Shown here in pieces: positions 36,075-48,959 of a DNA stretch of 64,000 nt. Origin of the DNA: Lactifluus volemus. Lineage: Eukaryota; Basidiomycota; Agaricomycetes; Russulales; Russulaceae. Both the position numbers and the translations under genes were made by a program. The notes beneath the pieces are model-generated. The model saw only the letters and a list, made by a program, of their open reading frames with translations. It searched no databases and was not told the DNA's origin. Position 1 is the stretch's first letter. Every line of letters begins with the position of its first letter. The DNA lies in contig WTXI01000052.1 of the NCBI GenBank assembly GCA_022376515.1, positions 1 to 64,000 on the forward strand. The letters run 5' to 3'.

Positions 36075-36127
36075 AAATAGTGTTGGATCATCTGGGTAAA
36101 TTCTTTGGAGCTATCGTTGTAAAGACC

Positions 36128-37013
36128 CACGATGTAAGGCGTCCCTAATAGATGCCTTACCATAAATATTATTACTCACACATGATCTACATTTGTTGTG
36201 TGAAACGACTAAGATAAAATACTGCTTAGGATCGAAGATCCTAAGCAATCTATTTGGAACGGGCCGGCTCGAGACTGGCGTCGCATGACGCACAAGTCGC
36301 GCGAGCGGCCTCCCGGACCGGCCCGAGCCCACACTGGGCTTGAGCCAGAAATAACGAGAACGCGAGGTCGCCAGCCCTCGCGATCATAAATATCATGCAC
36401 ACTGAAACAAATGTGCACCAATATAATTTATTGAAGTTTCATAAATCAAATAATAATGAGCGATGAGAGATATCGCCTCTGATGAGTCGTTGCGCCAGCG
36501 GCACAGGCGGTCTGATTCGAGGGGCTACTACGTGCCAGGCCCATGACTCGCGTCAGTAACACTGGCGGCCCGGTCCGCCTAGATAGTAAATAATTAGGCA
36601 ACGCTGCGACATTCTACGAGCGTTGCACATTGATTCTAGCAGTGCACCCCGGTGGGACGGCCTGCAATAAATAAATTAAGTACCCTAAATTACTGAGGCA
36701 CGTGAAAACCGCGCGATCACGAAGATGTTTCATAAGTAAGTGAAACATGTCGCGATCCTCTTGATCGCAACAGATCGGACTATGATTATTATAGATCTAG
36801 GGTAGTAGAACATGTATTTATTCCGCCTGCCTTCCCCGATGGAAGACAGACTTACTACTCCTACATAGCACTGACAATAAACCGCAGATTCAGCTGGTTC
36901 TGTTGTTGTGTGCCTTTGGAGAGTTTTAAAGTCAAAATCTCATCCATAATCTAATCTACAACAGGACTTTGTAACGCTAGAGACTACTCGCGGTACCAAA
37001 GTCTTACACACGA
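36128..37013. mobile_element. Solo LTR (36133-37008) with 5-bp target-site duplication
   Basis: An 876-bp sequence begins TGTAAG and ends CTTACA (inverted TG...CA ends). It is flanked on both sides by CACGA (36128-36132 and 37009-37013). Removing it and one CACGA restores AAGACCCACGATGTGCTACC, matching the uninterrupted spacer near 25010 and 56450. No gag or pol sequence is present, so it is a solo LTR left by recombination between the two LTRs. The orientation is unknown. Confidence 0.85.
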
Positions 37014-37101
37014 TGTGCTACCCTTTCGTTTATATTACGCCGGTGTTTAGATATAATACAAGTCTTTGTTCTCAATCTCTCTATACGTGCGACAACTTAA
37101 C

Positions 37102-37219
37102 GCTGGCACCCCCGACCTCGCCATTAACATGATCTTTGGGACTCCGGCAGGAGGCAAGGCCCTCGTGGAGTTCATTGATGCGACCCAAGCACCCAGGAGA
37201 CACCTCCCAGCAGACCACG
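37102..37219 (+). mobile_element. LINE 3'-end fragment
   Basis: The plus strand encodes INMIFGTPAGGKALVEFIDAT, the counterpart of IIFGTKKGGEALAKFIEET at the end of the LINE at 19199-22581. It is flanked by two copies of a TTCTCAATCTC.CTA.ACGTGCGACA block (about 37071-37096 and 37220-37245). These may be an imperfect target-site duplication. Confidence 0.7.
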
Positions 37220-37569
37220 TTCTCAATCTCGCTAAACGTGCGACACCTTGAAGGTAGCGTCGCATACTGTAGGGTCAACTTGGCCCCAGATGCCTCCGTT
37301 GCGGAGATCGCCGTGTCCATTTGCCTTTGCCAATTACTCACGCCAAGCAAGCTCAACGAGAGACGCGAGTTTTCGGTCAAATGAAGCAAAATATCATCTT
37401 GGTGTCAAAAACGAGAGTGGAGACGTGGCAAATGAACACGTGCGCGGGAGCGGAACGAGCGGGAGAGGCAGCGCAGAGCAAAAAGAATGTGGGACGCGTC
37501 CTTGATCCCCCAGTCTCGTATTTTGGTATTTAACTAGTCTAGTGTGTGTGCTACGGACTGAATGGATTT

Positions 37570-37860
37570 AGTGCCAAGACGGCCGCTCGATCTTAGTGTG
37601 CACGAGGCGGGGCATTGCCATGTGCTCGGGTGAACTAACTATGCTAAGGTAAAAGGGAATTTGTCTGTAGAAAGTGAATGGTATCGTAATGGGCAGCTGT
37701 GGGCGCCCGCCCCCAACGAGGAGCAGGCGTTGTCCACGCCGGCGGGCCCTCAGGGAGCCGCGGGCGTTGGCAATCCCGTCTCAGGGTCCCAGCGCACGCT
37801 GCACGCCGTTCTCGGCTGTCAGCCCCTCTTCGTGCCTGATTCGATTTCCCCAACACATCT
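37570..37860. repeat. Dispersed repeat, copy 2 (also at 31330-31600)
   Basis: GC-rich segment related to the sequence that truncates NLR C. No product recognised. Confidence 0.45.
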
Positions 37861-37890
37861 CCAATTTGATCTGTGCGGGACTCTCGAGAA

Positions 37891-37926
37891 TGTCTGATAC
37901 TAGTAAAGTGTCTGATACTAGTAAAG
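37891..37926. repeat. 18-bp tandem duplication
   Basis: TGTCTGATACTAGTAAAG occurs twice head to tail. The sister spacer at about 25280 has a single related copy. Confidence 0.8.
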
Positions 37927-38035
37927 AGATTAGAGTTAGACTTTTCTCCATTTTCAGAACCAGATCTACAAATCAAGTTATGATAGGCTGTCGTCGATTC
38001 AACATCCCACTTGCAACCATGCGTTCGGTTATACC

Positions 38036-41000
38036 CTACACCCCCTCACCAGCGCGCTTTGACAGTAATTGCGCAAGTTCGTCGTGAGACCGCCCCAAAG
38101 CGACTTGCAAAGGCGTCTGGCCCTTCTCGTTTTGGAGATTCAGATCCGCCTCGTGCTCGAGTAGAACCTCGGCGACCCGGAGATCTCCCCTTTGTGCCGC
38201 AAAGTGTAATGGCGTGAAGAGATCGTCATCCCGCACGTTCACATCCGCACCGTGGTCAAGTAACAGTCGCACAATCTCCACAGATCCGTATTTCGACGCC
38301 AAGTGCAAGGGAGTCTGGTTAGTCCCCGGGCCACTCCGGATATCCACGTTCGCGCCACGCTCCAAGAGTAGCCGCACGATTGCAAGTTGTCCACCTTCCA
38401 GTGCAAAGTGTAATGGGGTGCCGCCATCCTCGCCTTGTTCGTTGGGATTCGCGCCGTGATCGAATAAAAACTGCGCAATGTCGCAATGTCCGTCTCTCGA
38501 TGCTCGCTCGAGAAGGCTGAAACCCCACGAATCCCGGAGATTTATGTCGGCGCCATGCTCCAATAGCAGTCGGGCAGCGTCCAGTCTTTTGTTCTCAAAC
38601 GCGATAGACAGGGGCATTTTTCTCATCGAATTCTGCGAGTTTGGATCTGCGCCGCGGTCGAGCAGCGCCCTTAAGACCTTGGTATCTCCATACTTCAAGG
38701 CCAGATGTAACGGTGTTGCATCCCCGTAACCCCGAGCATTCATCTCAGCATCGTGTTCCAGCAGAAAAAGCGCAACCTCCAGATGTCCCTGGTACAACGC
38801 CGCATGCAGTGGAGTCATATGCGATCCACCCCTGGCGTTGATATCTTGGGGGTAGGTACCGATGAGACGTTCTACCATATCACGGAAACCACAAAATGCA
38901 GCGTAATACAGTGGAAGTCCACCGGGCTGTTGCACGGAACGGGAGGAGTATCGTTCCGAAGGTATATCGATATCGTGGACCCGGACCCAGCATGCGAAAT
39001 GTGGTCTGTCCTTGTCGAAGAGGTAATCCATCTCGTCTTGGATAAGTGAAGAGACTTTCTCGAACTGTGCATGATTAACCCAGTACCACGCAGCATACAC
39101 CGCCAGGGGGAAGTCTCCGATGCGATTCTCGTCCACTGTGTCATCGAGTTGGAGGAGTATGCAAAGGCATGCCCGTGCGAAAAATGTATGCGCGGACAAT
39201 AGAGGAACATGGTAGTGGGAAACAAGATTCGAGTTTGCGAGCCGACTTGATGTCAGGTACTCTTTCACCGTGAAGTGAGAAAACTGCACGACTTTGGAAT
39301 CCTCGACCTCGACAACGGTGACCAAAGTAGAGCACGCCGACATCACAGCTTCCTCTGCATCCTCCGGGCGCCAATCCGCATCGAATCCGGGCATCGTTTC
39401 CGCGTCCAGCTCAATCGCAAAGACCTCAACAAGTTCATCCACACGAAGTGGGCGAACAGATACTGTGAGGCATTGGAATAGACGATACGTATATCCCCGC
39501 TTCTCCTCATCAATGTCTTGCAAAGTCCGGTCATACGTCTCGTCCAGAGTCTTTGGCAGCTCATCCAACACCCGTTTGATGCTCTGAGGAAAGCACCGAC
39601 GCAATGTTTCTATCTGACAATAGACCCATCGAAACCTACATCATCAAGTGAGCACGCGTTACCAAGAGAAACCGATTACATACATCCCGCCAGCTTTTCG
39701 AGTGAGTGTATCAATTACCAATATCTTGTCTCCTTCTCTCCACCTTCGCATCTTCTGGTCCGAGCGAACCGCCCAGCTGATGTAGTCGATAATATCCTGG
39801 TTTTGTCCAGATTGATTGTGGAGAGAGATGTTGTAGACTGATAAGGGTTGGAGAACAACTCGGATGTCTATCTCGGGACGGCTGGTGACACAGAGATGTA
39901 GACACGGAATTGAAAAGTTGATGAGCTCCTGCACGAGCTTGAGGGCTCGCTCGCGTTGTGTAGGGAATCCTGATGAATTCGGGCATTCATCTAGAGCGTC
40001 AATAATGAGATACAGTGGGCCTTGCCCCGGAAGTTCGAGCATCTTCTTCAAACATTGTAAAAGAGCACTGTCACTAGGTTGTCGGGATCCACGATCGTGT
40101 TTCGAGTAGAGAGCAGCGAGAACATCACAGAAGGAATCAGATTGAGCAGAGATTTGGACAAGTAGAGATGACAGCAAGCTGCGAGTGTCCCGCTTAGAAG
40201 CGTCACGAAAGTCGAAATAAAAATAAGCGAAGGTGGCCAACCCAGCGTCACGCAAGTCCTGAACTTCCTGTATGATAGTTGAACTTTTCAAAGAGGTGAG
40301 TGGATCATTCAGACGACCGCAATAGTCTCATCACATACCACAGAACACTCTTTCCGGAACCGGCTACAACACAAGGACTATCAGTTGTAACAAGACTCAG
40401 AATGGTGAGCGATGCCTACGGTTTCCATGTATCCACAAGAGCGAACCAGTGGCGTTCCACTCTTTGAAGGTGTCTCCTTGAATAAACCACTGCGCAGTTC
40501 CGTCATGATGCGCCCCACGAGCAAGGTTGTGGTTGGTAGAGGGGTCCGGAGGAGATAACCAACGTCGAAAGTTCTCTTGTAACTGGTCGCCTGTGAGAGC
40601 AACTTCAGAACCGACGTAAAAAGAGCAGTATTGTGGGATTACGGACGGTTCGTCTTGTTGATTTGCTCTGCCGCACGCTGCATGAGGACTTGTAGCCACA
40701 TTTTAGAGAAAGCTCGAGCTCGAGTGTTAGTTGGATATACCTAGAGACTCTCGAATGCCCTCCGTAGATGCCTTGCCATCTAATCGGAGAAGAGTAAGTA
40801 CCATACAGATCCCCATAGAAACACGATAAGAGCCGCACCTTCCATCACTACCGCCATGTTATTAACCAGACCATGAATAATCTCCAAAGTCTGAACGGCC
40901 GTCGCCCGACACTCCTCCTGGGTGAGTCTGTCGAGCCTGCTTAACACTGCCTGGACCTCATTGTCGCCGAGTAATTTCTTGGCAAATTTCTCTGTAGCGA

Positions 41001-41698
41001 GATGGGCCAAAGTAGTTATTCGAAAAGACGAACTTACTCATTCGCCCCTCGTTCATCCACTTTGTCGCCAGGGAGAGTACAGAAAGGAACTCCGTCAATA
41101 TCTTGACTAGTATTTCGGCCATTGCTGGAGTAGGTTCGATCTCGGATCGAGAATAACTTGTGAGGCGCATGAGGAAATTTTCTAGACATTCGAAAACATC
41201 TATGAGGGTATCTTGACCATCCTTGACGCCCTTGGCCGCCTGGTGGAGAGAGGCATCATAAGGAAGTGATTGAACATGACAAGATGTATACGCACAGAGA
41301 GAAGGACACTGATACCAGAAAATATTACTTGTGCGGGCGGAAAAACCTATAATAACCGTCAAAATACAGCTATAAGGGAACAACAAAATTAAACTTACTA
41401 GACTAACACCCGCGCTAAGGGCTGCATTGGTAGACAAAGCATGCAGACCATTCACGATGTAGTTCAAATATTTCATCATTCTGGAGTCGTCGCTTTTGTA
41501 TTTGTCTAACTTCTCGGCTTGTTTCATGAATACATTCAAGATATCGTCGGGGGTCTTGCAGCGTTGGATATCGGTGGAGAGAGGGTCATTCTGGAGATCT
41601 TTCCCTGTCTGCTTGGAGAAGTTAGTCAAAGCGGCGCTAAGAATGGGTTGCAAGTGGGAAGAAGGGGCAGCTGCGTCGCTAGTTGCAGACGTATTCAT
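38036..41698 (-). CDS. NLR D: Goodbye-NACHT-ankyrin STAND receptor, intact
   Basis: Ten exons: 41698-41399, 41346-41296, 41239-41038, 40991-40839, 40779-40741, 40688-40647, 40590-40420, 40363-40339, 40283-39684, 39635-38036. The sum is 3183 nt, giving 1060 aa. Exon 1 is 12 nt longer than in A (MNTSATSDAAAPSS start). Walker A GNPGSGKS is at 318-325; Walker B and TSRPE are present, and about nine ankyrin repeats end in LLSKRAGEGV. This is the most diverged minus-strand copy, in the N-terminal domain as well. The CACGTG hexamer seen upstream of others is not found within 180 bp of the start. Likely functional. Confidence 0.88.
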
Positions 41699-42010
41699 AG
41701 AGGGAAGTGAGTAAGACGCGCGTAACCCTTGCCCAGCTTGCCTCCGAAACTTTGAGGACAAGAACCCTGAATAGGTAGACACGCATACATACAGAAAGAA
41801 TCGCACAGTAGGTGCTAATCTGTTCTTACCACCGGACTCTCCACAAATTGGCCATTCAAGCTAACACACGGAGGCAAATTGACCAAGGTAATGAGTCCAG
41901 CCCCTGAACCTAACCTGAAGATTGGGTTTAGGTTTATGTTGGGAATCAGTTCGTTGCACCGGCAACACCTCTACTGAATCTGATCTCGCTCATGCCTAGC
42001 AGGCGTTCGC
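41699..42010. other. Upstream region of NLR D
   Basis: The His-rich module is absent. The stretch 41850-41985 is related to 61935-62100 (shared GAACCTAACCTGAAG.TTGGGTTT block and CTCTACTGAATC). No gene seen. Confidence 0.4.
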
Positions 42011-42014
42011 ATTG

Positions 42015-42545
42015 ATGAAGTCGCATACAGGGCCTATGCCCACACACAGATGGAGGTTACAGAGGCACCCACACTGCCGTGGATATCGAACTATGTGCGT
42101 TTTCTTCCAATTGCGCTACAGATGAAAGTATATCTTTTGGATTGGCAGCGCAAATTTGGAGTATAGGTTGTACCTGAACCGGCCCTGCTCAAGCGTACCC
42201 TCTCAAACACCTACAGCTGGACGAGTCCCCGTTGTCCAACCAGCAGCAAAGAGCAGCTCACCATCTCTGTGGTAATTCCAGTTGCAGCCGCCATTCACCC
42301 TTGCACCTCGGAAGTGCTCAAGTCATCCAGGTGTATGCGGTCGTGGTAAGCAACCATTTCTCCACGCCGGCGCCCTCCGCTCCGCTGAGATAATCTGCCC
42401 GCCTCCACCCAGTCCCCATTATGCGCTTGTGCCACCCATCTGGGGACCCACGGCCCACGGCGCACAGCCAAGCGGCTCTTTGGGCCCTGGGTTGGACGTT
42501 CTTGCGGGACCTGGACGCCATCTGAGTATTGCAGTTTAGGGTCGT
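42015..42545 (+). pseudogene. CCCH gene remnant, degenerate
   Basis: Follows the CCCH order: the CATACAGGGCCTATGCCCACACACAG block of finger 4, a CAAGCGTACCCTCTCAAACAC block of finger 5, the ATTATGCGCTTGTGCCACCC block and a GGACCTGGACGCCATCTGAGTATTGCAGTTTA block of the last exon. Many indels; no frame survives. Confidence 0.65.
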
Positions 42546-42719
42546 GCGCGGATCTTGTAGGAGTGCAACTTTAAGTCTCTAATCCGGTCCTCTCGAGAAT
42601 GTCTTGTAGCGAGTCTACACCTTTCTTGCTTATCAGCACCAGGTTTCCAAATTAAACTAAGCTGTCTTCGATCCAACATCCTAGTTGTAATCCTAAGCTC
42701 CATGATACCCATGTCCCTT

Positions 42720-44250
42720 CACCAACACGCCTCGATAGGGGGTGGACTTGTGCCTTTTTGCGATGACGTCTTCGAGATTGCGTAACAGGCTCGTGAACGG
42801 CTTATTGGATAAGACCTCCCAGTCTTGTACTCGTAAGGAAGTGTCATCGCGTAAGAAAAAACCCTCGTTTGCGAACCCACTTGTCTGGGTGCCTCAGACA
42901 AGTTATCATCCAAGTTTCCGTATCTTTGTGGATTCAAGACCTCACTGTTGGCAAAACTGGAGAGTGTCCCCTGCGCCCAATTGGTTTCGAGAATGAGGAG
43001 GGTAATAGATAAGAGGACATAGAAGGCAGATTCGAGATCATGGGTAAACGTTTGCGTGATAGTGGGGTTACAGATAAAATCTACGGCCATGTACTTCCAT
43101 GTGCCCTATGAGCCGAGCTCCGCATTAATTTAAATAGCATTCGAAGAGTTACACGTACTGAGACCAGCCTCGTTATCGTTTATATGACCATCATCCTTGA
43201 CCTTGCATAGGTCCCAGTCGATAAGTAATCGTCTGTCAAAGGGACGGTCATTCGTTATCGTAATGTTGGCAGGACTGATGTCACGATGAAGTACGCCAAG
43301 TAAGTAAGTTTTCTTGTGAGCTATAGAAGTTGTGTCAGCGTCCAGAAATGAAAACATCGCAGCGCGGACCCTCTGTTGAGAATTCATCGAATTTCTTGCC
43401 CACGGTATCCAGAATCAAGCGATGATATCGAAGTACTGGGATAGATAGTTTCAACCCCCCGGGAGCAAACCCGCTTCGGAAAAAAGTCGAGTTTGTGTTT
43501 GGTGGTACCTCACCTCACCAACATCGCAGAAGTCCACGCACAAAGGGATATCCTTGACGTTGCCCTGATGAAGCATTTAATAAACTTTTCCCTCCGGCTT
43601 GACGCCGTCTGCTACATACCGCCATGAATCGGTCAGGAAAACGCGCTTCGTCCTCTCGAGGTCATAAGCAACCGACGTGCGTGTCGAACCGGGGGTAATG
43701 ACGGGAGGTTAAAGATGAGGGCTGTTGATGATGTAGCGACGAGGCTTTGAATGGAGATCCTCGTTGTGGAGTGAGACGGCCAGCAAGGGCATAGGGCCGT
43801 CCGGACAGGTTTCGAGGGTAGTACGAATCTCGTCATCAGAGAGCTTGGTCACAAACTGGTCACTGCCCCGTTCTTCAGGAGTCTCCCCGTTGTAAGCCTC
43901 GAAGAACTCCGGGAATTCGAGGCGGTCGTTGTATTAGACGGGTTCACTGAAAACGATCCCACTTGCGATCCCAACGCATGAGGCGAGCGTAATGCTGAAT
44001 GACAAGCACAAGGAAACAGTGCGTTCGGTATTGCAATCCCATTTAGATAGTGACGTATCTCGCAATCTGATCGATTGTATCCGTAGCGTGAGCCGAACTC
44101 TTGACAACGTGGTTTCTTGATGACGTGTTGTGCAAGCTTCTCTGCCGGGATGTAGAAGGGATCCTTTTTTTAAACTCCATGATGAACTCAGCCTTGGAGA
44201 GATCACACCCAGTGACCACTCCGCTTTCTCTGCTGTATGCAACGCAATTG
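42720..44250 (-). pseudogene. FunK1-type fungal protein kinase, decayed
   Basis: The 5' part at 43930-44250 carries SCVGIASGIVFSEPV. 43700-43900 has GETPEERGSDQFVTKL and SLHNEDLHSKPRRYI. About 43600-43690 reads AYDLERTKRVFLTDSWRYV. The catalytic loop is LHRDISPANI and the Asp-motif IDWDLC (43130-43387). YMAVDFICNP and HDLESAFYVLL lie at 42960-43090. This is the order of the fungal-specific FunK1 kinase family common in mushrooms. Stops and frame changes between these blocks (for example after RYIINSPHL at about 43713) show it is not functional. It sits between a CCCH remnant and NLR E, so it was inserted or carried into the array. Confidence 0.8.
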
Positions 44251-45043
44251 GGTTTGATTGGAAATTGAATTTCCCGCCTGGGCCATGAGTTAAAAAAACT
44301 TAATGACTCACGAATGGTTCATACAGATCCTTCCTCCATCAAATAACTCCACTAGACCATCAGAAAATACCTTTCCTAAACGCAGATGGAGCCCCCGGGG
44401 TGACCGATTTCGGAGGAAAGGAAGTTCGAAAGAAATTCTCGAGCGGGCACGGGGCCTAGAATTGAGGGTGTGAGACCACAAGCCGCCCTTGAAAGTTGTA
44501 TTTCTCGTGAGAAATCTGAGGATGGCGCCTCCGAGTCGAAACTCATGCTAGGCGTGGACATTTGTGTTACAGGAGGCACCTGCCAGTGGTTAACCCGGAC
44601 TGAGAACCTATCACGTGCGTTTTGTGCAGTGGGACGAGCCCACCACGTTCAGGTAGAAAAATTAAGTATGGATGTTATTACAGGCTCTACCGCTCTAATC
44701 TGTCGTCCTACCAATTCGGTAGCCTTATTGAGTATAAGACGAATCCCATGGTCCTTGCGATGATTGACCCTGACGGACGCTCCGAAGTCGCGGTGGGAGG
44801 GTGATGGTTCCGGGGCAAACCTATATCTGTTGTGTTACATACTCTAGATGACTATTCAAGTTCGTGGAACCTGTCCGTCCCAGTCAACTAGATTGAATTC
44901 TATACACATCTCCTAATATGGACCCGCAACTACAATCCGTTCCTCGTGTTGTGACAAGACTAGGAATACACTGTTCTTTGTTTTTCAGCATCAGGCTGAC
45001 TTCATTTCAACATCCTACGTGTAATCCTACATTCGATTATACT
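44251..45043. other. Spacer before NLR E 3' end
   Basis: About 44805-44890 resembles the start of the NLR upstream module (ACCTATATCTGTTGTGTTACATACTCT ... GGAACCTGTCCGTCCC). 44960-45043 matches the terminal spacer before other NLR stops. The rest is not recognised. Confidence 0.4.
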
Positions 45044-48000
45044 CTATGTCCCTTCACCAGCGCGCTTGGATAGTAATTGCGCAAGTTCGTCGTCAGACCA
45101 CTCCAAAGCGACTTGCAAAGGCGTCTTCCCGCTGTTGTTTTTAAGATGCAGATTCACGTCATGCTCGAGTAAAACCTCGGCGACCTGGAAATGACCGTAT
45201 TGAACCGCGACGTGCAACGGGGTGAAGAGGTTGTCATCCTGTGCGTTCACATCAGCACCACGGTCAAGCAACAGCCGCACAACCTCCACATATCCCAATT
45301 CCGACGCAACGTGCAAGGAGGTCATATTCTTCCTATCCCGAATATTCACGCTTGCACCACGGTCAAGGAGCATCCGTGCAATTGCAATTTGTCCATTTCG
45401 CGATGCAAAGTGCAACGGAGCCAAGCCATATTCGTCCTGTTCGTCGGCATTCGCGCCGTGATCGAGTAATAACTGCACAATGTCGCAATTCCCGCATTCC
45501 GATACCTTCTCGAGCGGACTCCAAAGATCCTCATCCCGGAGATTCATGTCAGCGCCATACTCCAATAACAGTCTGGCCGCCACAACATCGCCGTTCTCCG
45601 ACGCGATTAATAACGAAGTCTTCCTTTGGTCAGTCACCGAGTTTGGATCTGCGCCGCGGTCAAGTAGCGCTGTCATGACCCTGGCATCCCGAGATCTCGA
45701 TGCCAGGTGTAAGGGAGTTGCTCCTTTGTTGTCTCGAGTATCCACATCGATACCGTTCTCCAGCAGGAAAAGGACGACTTCCAGATGACCTCTGGCCAGC
45801 GCAGCGTGCAGTGGAGTCACGTGCCTTCCGCCCCTAGCGTTAACCTCCTCTGGCCTTGTACTGATCAGACGTTGTATGATATCGCGGAAACCACAAAGCG
45901 CGGCATAATACAGTGGGAGTGCATCGGGTTTCTCCGGGGAACTTGTGAACAAAGAGGACCTCCACGGTATATCGATGTCGTGTACCCAGACCCAGCATGC
46001 GAAATGTGGCTTCTCCTTGTCGAAGAGGTAGTCCATCTCATCTTGGATAAGCGATGATACACTCTCGAACTGAGCATGTTCGATCCAGTACCGCGCTGCA
46101 TATTGAGCCAGGGGGAAGTCCTCAATGTGATTTCTATCCATTGTGTCATCGAGTTGGAGGAGTATGCAAAGGCAAGCCCGTGCGAGAAATGTATGTGCGG
46201 ACAGTAGAGGAATGTGGTAGTGGGAAACAAGATTTGAGTTTGCCAGCCGACTTGATATCAAATACTCCTTCACAGTGAAGTGCGAGAACTGCACAAATTT
46301 TGAATAGTCGTCCTCGACAATGGTGACCAAAGTAGAGCACGCCGACATCACAGCTTCCTCTGCATCCTCGGGACGCCAATCCGCATCAAATCCGGGCATC
46401 TTTTCCGCGTCTAATTGAATTGCAAGCACCTCGACGAGCTCCTTCAGACGAAGTGGGCGAATAGATACCGTGAGACATTGGAATAGACGATATGTATATC
46501 CCTGCTTTTCCTCATCGATGTCTTGCAAAGTCCGGTCATACGTCTCGTCCAGAGTCCTTGGCAACTCATTCAACGCCCGCTTGATACTTTGAGGAAAGCA
46601 CCGACGCAATGTTTCGATTTGGCAGTGGACCCATCGAAACCTATCTCATCGTGTGAGCACCCACTATAAAATAACAATCTCAATCACAGCTTACATCCCG
46701 CCAGCTTTGAGTGTGAGGGTATCAATTACCAATACCTTATCGTCTTCTCTCCATTTTCGCATCTTCGGGTCCGAGCGAACCACGTAGTGGATATAATCGG
46801 TAATATCCTGGTTTTGTCCAGATTCGTTGTGGAGAGAGATCTTGTGGACTGCTAGGGGTTCGAGAACGCCTCGGATGTCTATCTCAGGACGACTCGTGAT
46901 GCAGAGATGTAGACATGGAAATGGGAGGTTGGCGAGCTCCTGCACAATATTAAGGACTTGTTCGCGTTGTGTAGGGAACCCCGACGAATTTGGGCATTCA
47001 TCTAGTGCATCTATAATCAGGTAGAGTGGGCCTTGCTCCGGAAGTTCGAGCATCTTCTTCAAGCATTCTAAAAGCACATCGTCACTAGGCTGTCGAGATC
47101 CATGGTCGTATTTCGAATAGAGAGCAGAGAGAATTTCACAGAAGGGATCATATTGAGCACAGATTTGAACAAGAAGGGATGACAAGAAGCCGTGGGTGTC
47201 CCGCTTAGAAGCATCACGAAAGTCGAAATAAAAATAGGCGAAGGTGGCCAACCCAGCGTCGTGCAGGTCCTGAATTTCCCGAATGATTGTTGAGCTTCTC
47301 AAGGGAGTGAGCGCATCATTCAGGAAAGGGTGACTGATTCATCACGTACCACAGCACACTCTTTCCACAACCGGCTACAGCACAGAAGACTATCAGTCTT
47401 AGCAAGACCCACAATTCGGAGAGATACTTACGGTTCCCATGTACCCACAAAAGTGAACCATTCACTTTCCATGCTTTGAAGGTGCCTCCTTGAATAAACC
47501 ACAACGCAGAACCGTCGTGATGTGCCTTGCAAGCAATATTGTGGTTGGTGGACGGATCCGGGGGAGACAGCCAACGTCGAAATTTTTCTTGTAATTGGTC
47601 ACCTATGGTAGCTACTTCATAATCAACGTCCAAAAGGAAGCAGGATGAGGGTACAAACGATTCGTCTTGTTGATCTCCTCTGCTACACGTTGCATAAGGA
47701 CTTGGGGCAACAGTTTAAACCTTTTCGTTCTCATATATCGGTTGGGCGTACCTAGAGCCTGCCAAATGCCTTCCGTAGATGCCTTTCCATCTACTCAGAT
47801 ATGGATTAAGTACCATACACAAAGTCATAGGATTCGGGTGTGAGCCGCACCTTCCATCACAACCGTCATATTATTCACGAGGCCGTGGATAATCTCCAAA
47901 GTCTGCACTGCAGTTGCCCGACTCTCCTCCTGCGTGAGCCTATCTATCCTTCTTAACACCGCTTGGACATCATTGTCGCCGAGTAGTTTCTTTGCAAATT

Positions 48001-48710
48001 TCTCTGGGGAATGTTGGACCAAAGTAGTTATGAGAAGAAAGAGAAACGTACTGAGCCGTCCCTCGTTCATCCATTTTGTCGCAAGAGAGAGTACAGAAAG
48101 AAACTCAGTCAATATCTTGACCAATACTTCAGTCATCGCCGGTGTAGGTTTAATCTCAGGTCGAGTATAACTCGTGAGGCGCGCGAGGAAGTTTTCGAAG
48201 CACTCAAAGACGTCGATAAGCGTATCGTGACTATCCTTGACGCCCTTTGCAGCCTAATGGACCCAGAGATAAAAAATGTGATGAGAGATAACGTAAGTCA
48301 AACACTCACGGTGAGAAGAACGCTGATACCAGAAAAGACTAGTTGTGCGGGCGGGAACGCCTAAAAAATGCGTCAATATGTATCAATAGTGGAAAGACAA
48401 ATTTTCTTTGACATACTAGACTAGCAGCTGCGCTCAGGCCCGGATTGGTCGATAAGGCATACATACCATCCACAATGTGATTCAAGTATCTCGTCAATTT
48501 CGAGTCGTCACGGCTATATTCATCCAACTTCTCGACAATTTTCTTGAACACATTCAGGATTTCATTGGGGGAATTGCAACGTTGGATTTCAGCGGACAGT
48601 GGATCGCTCTGGAGGTCTTTCCCTGTCTGCATCATGTAGTTGGCTAAGGCGGCACTAAGAATGGGTGGCAAGTTGGAAGAAAGGGAAGCCGCATCGTTCA
48701 TCGAAGACAT
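45044..48710 (-). CDS. NLR E: Goodbye-NACHT-ankyrin STAND receptor, intact
   Basis: Ten exons: 48710-48417, 48360-48310, 48253-48052, 48003-47851, 47790-47752, 47700-47659, 47602-47432, 47374-47350, 47294-46695, 46640-45044. The sum is 3174 nt, giving 1057 aa. The N-terminal domain is rather different from A (MSSMNDAASLSSNLPP; KLDEYSRDDSKL). Walker A GNPGCGKS is at 316-323; Walker B and TSRPE are present. The ankyrin part has about nine repeats and ends LLSKRAGEGT. CACGTG lies 85 bp upstream of the ATG. Likely functional. Confidence 0.9.
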
Positions 48711-48794
48711 AGGTATAAGGGAAGAAAGTGAGGACTAAGAGGGCGTAACCCTCATCTTGCTTGTCTTCATTGGGCACAGCTGGCATACACTCAT

Positions 48795-48800
48795 CACGTG
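48795..48800. promoter_or_regulatory. Conserved CACGTG upstream of NLR E
   Basis: Context TCATCACGTGCACTC; 85 bp before ATG 48710. Confidence 0.4.
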
Positions 48801-48959
48801 CACTCAAATCACCGTGATCGACCGTATTGCCGTCTGACGCTATTCCACTGTACTCCAGCTCCCCACAGCTCAGCTGAGAACTGATCTAAATTTGGCAAAC
48901 GCGATAGCTATCCCAACTAGAATTTGTCATTTTCGGCACACTGAGTAGAAAATCGCGTT

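Noticed and set aside
44470..44763. 97-codon plus-strand ORF
   Set aside because: No motif, no conserved counterpart in other spacers; probably chance.
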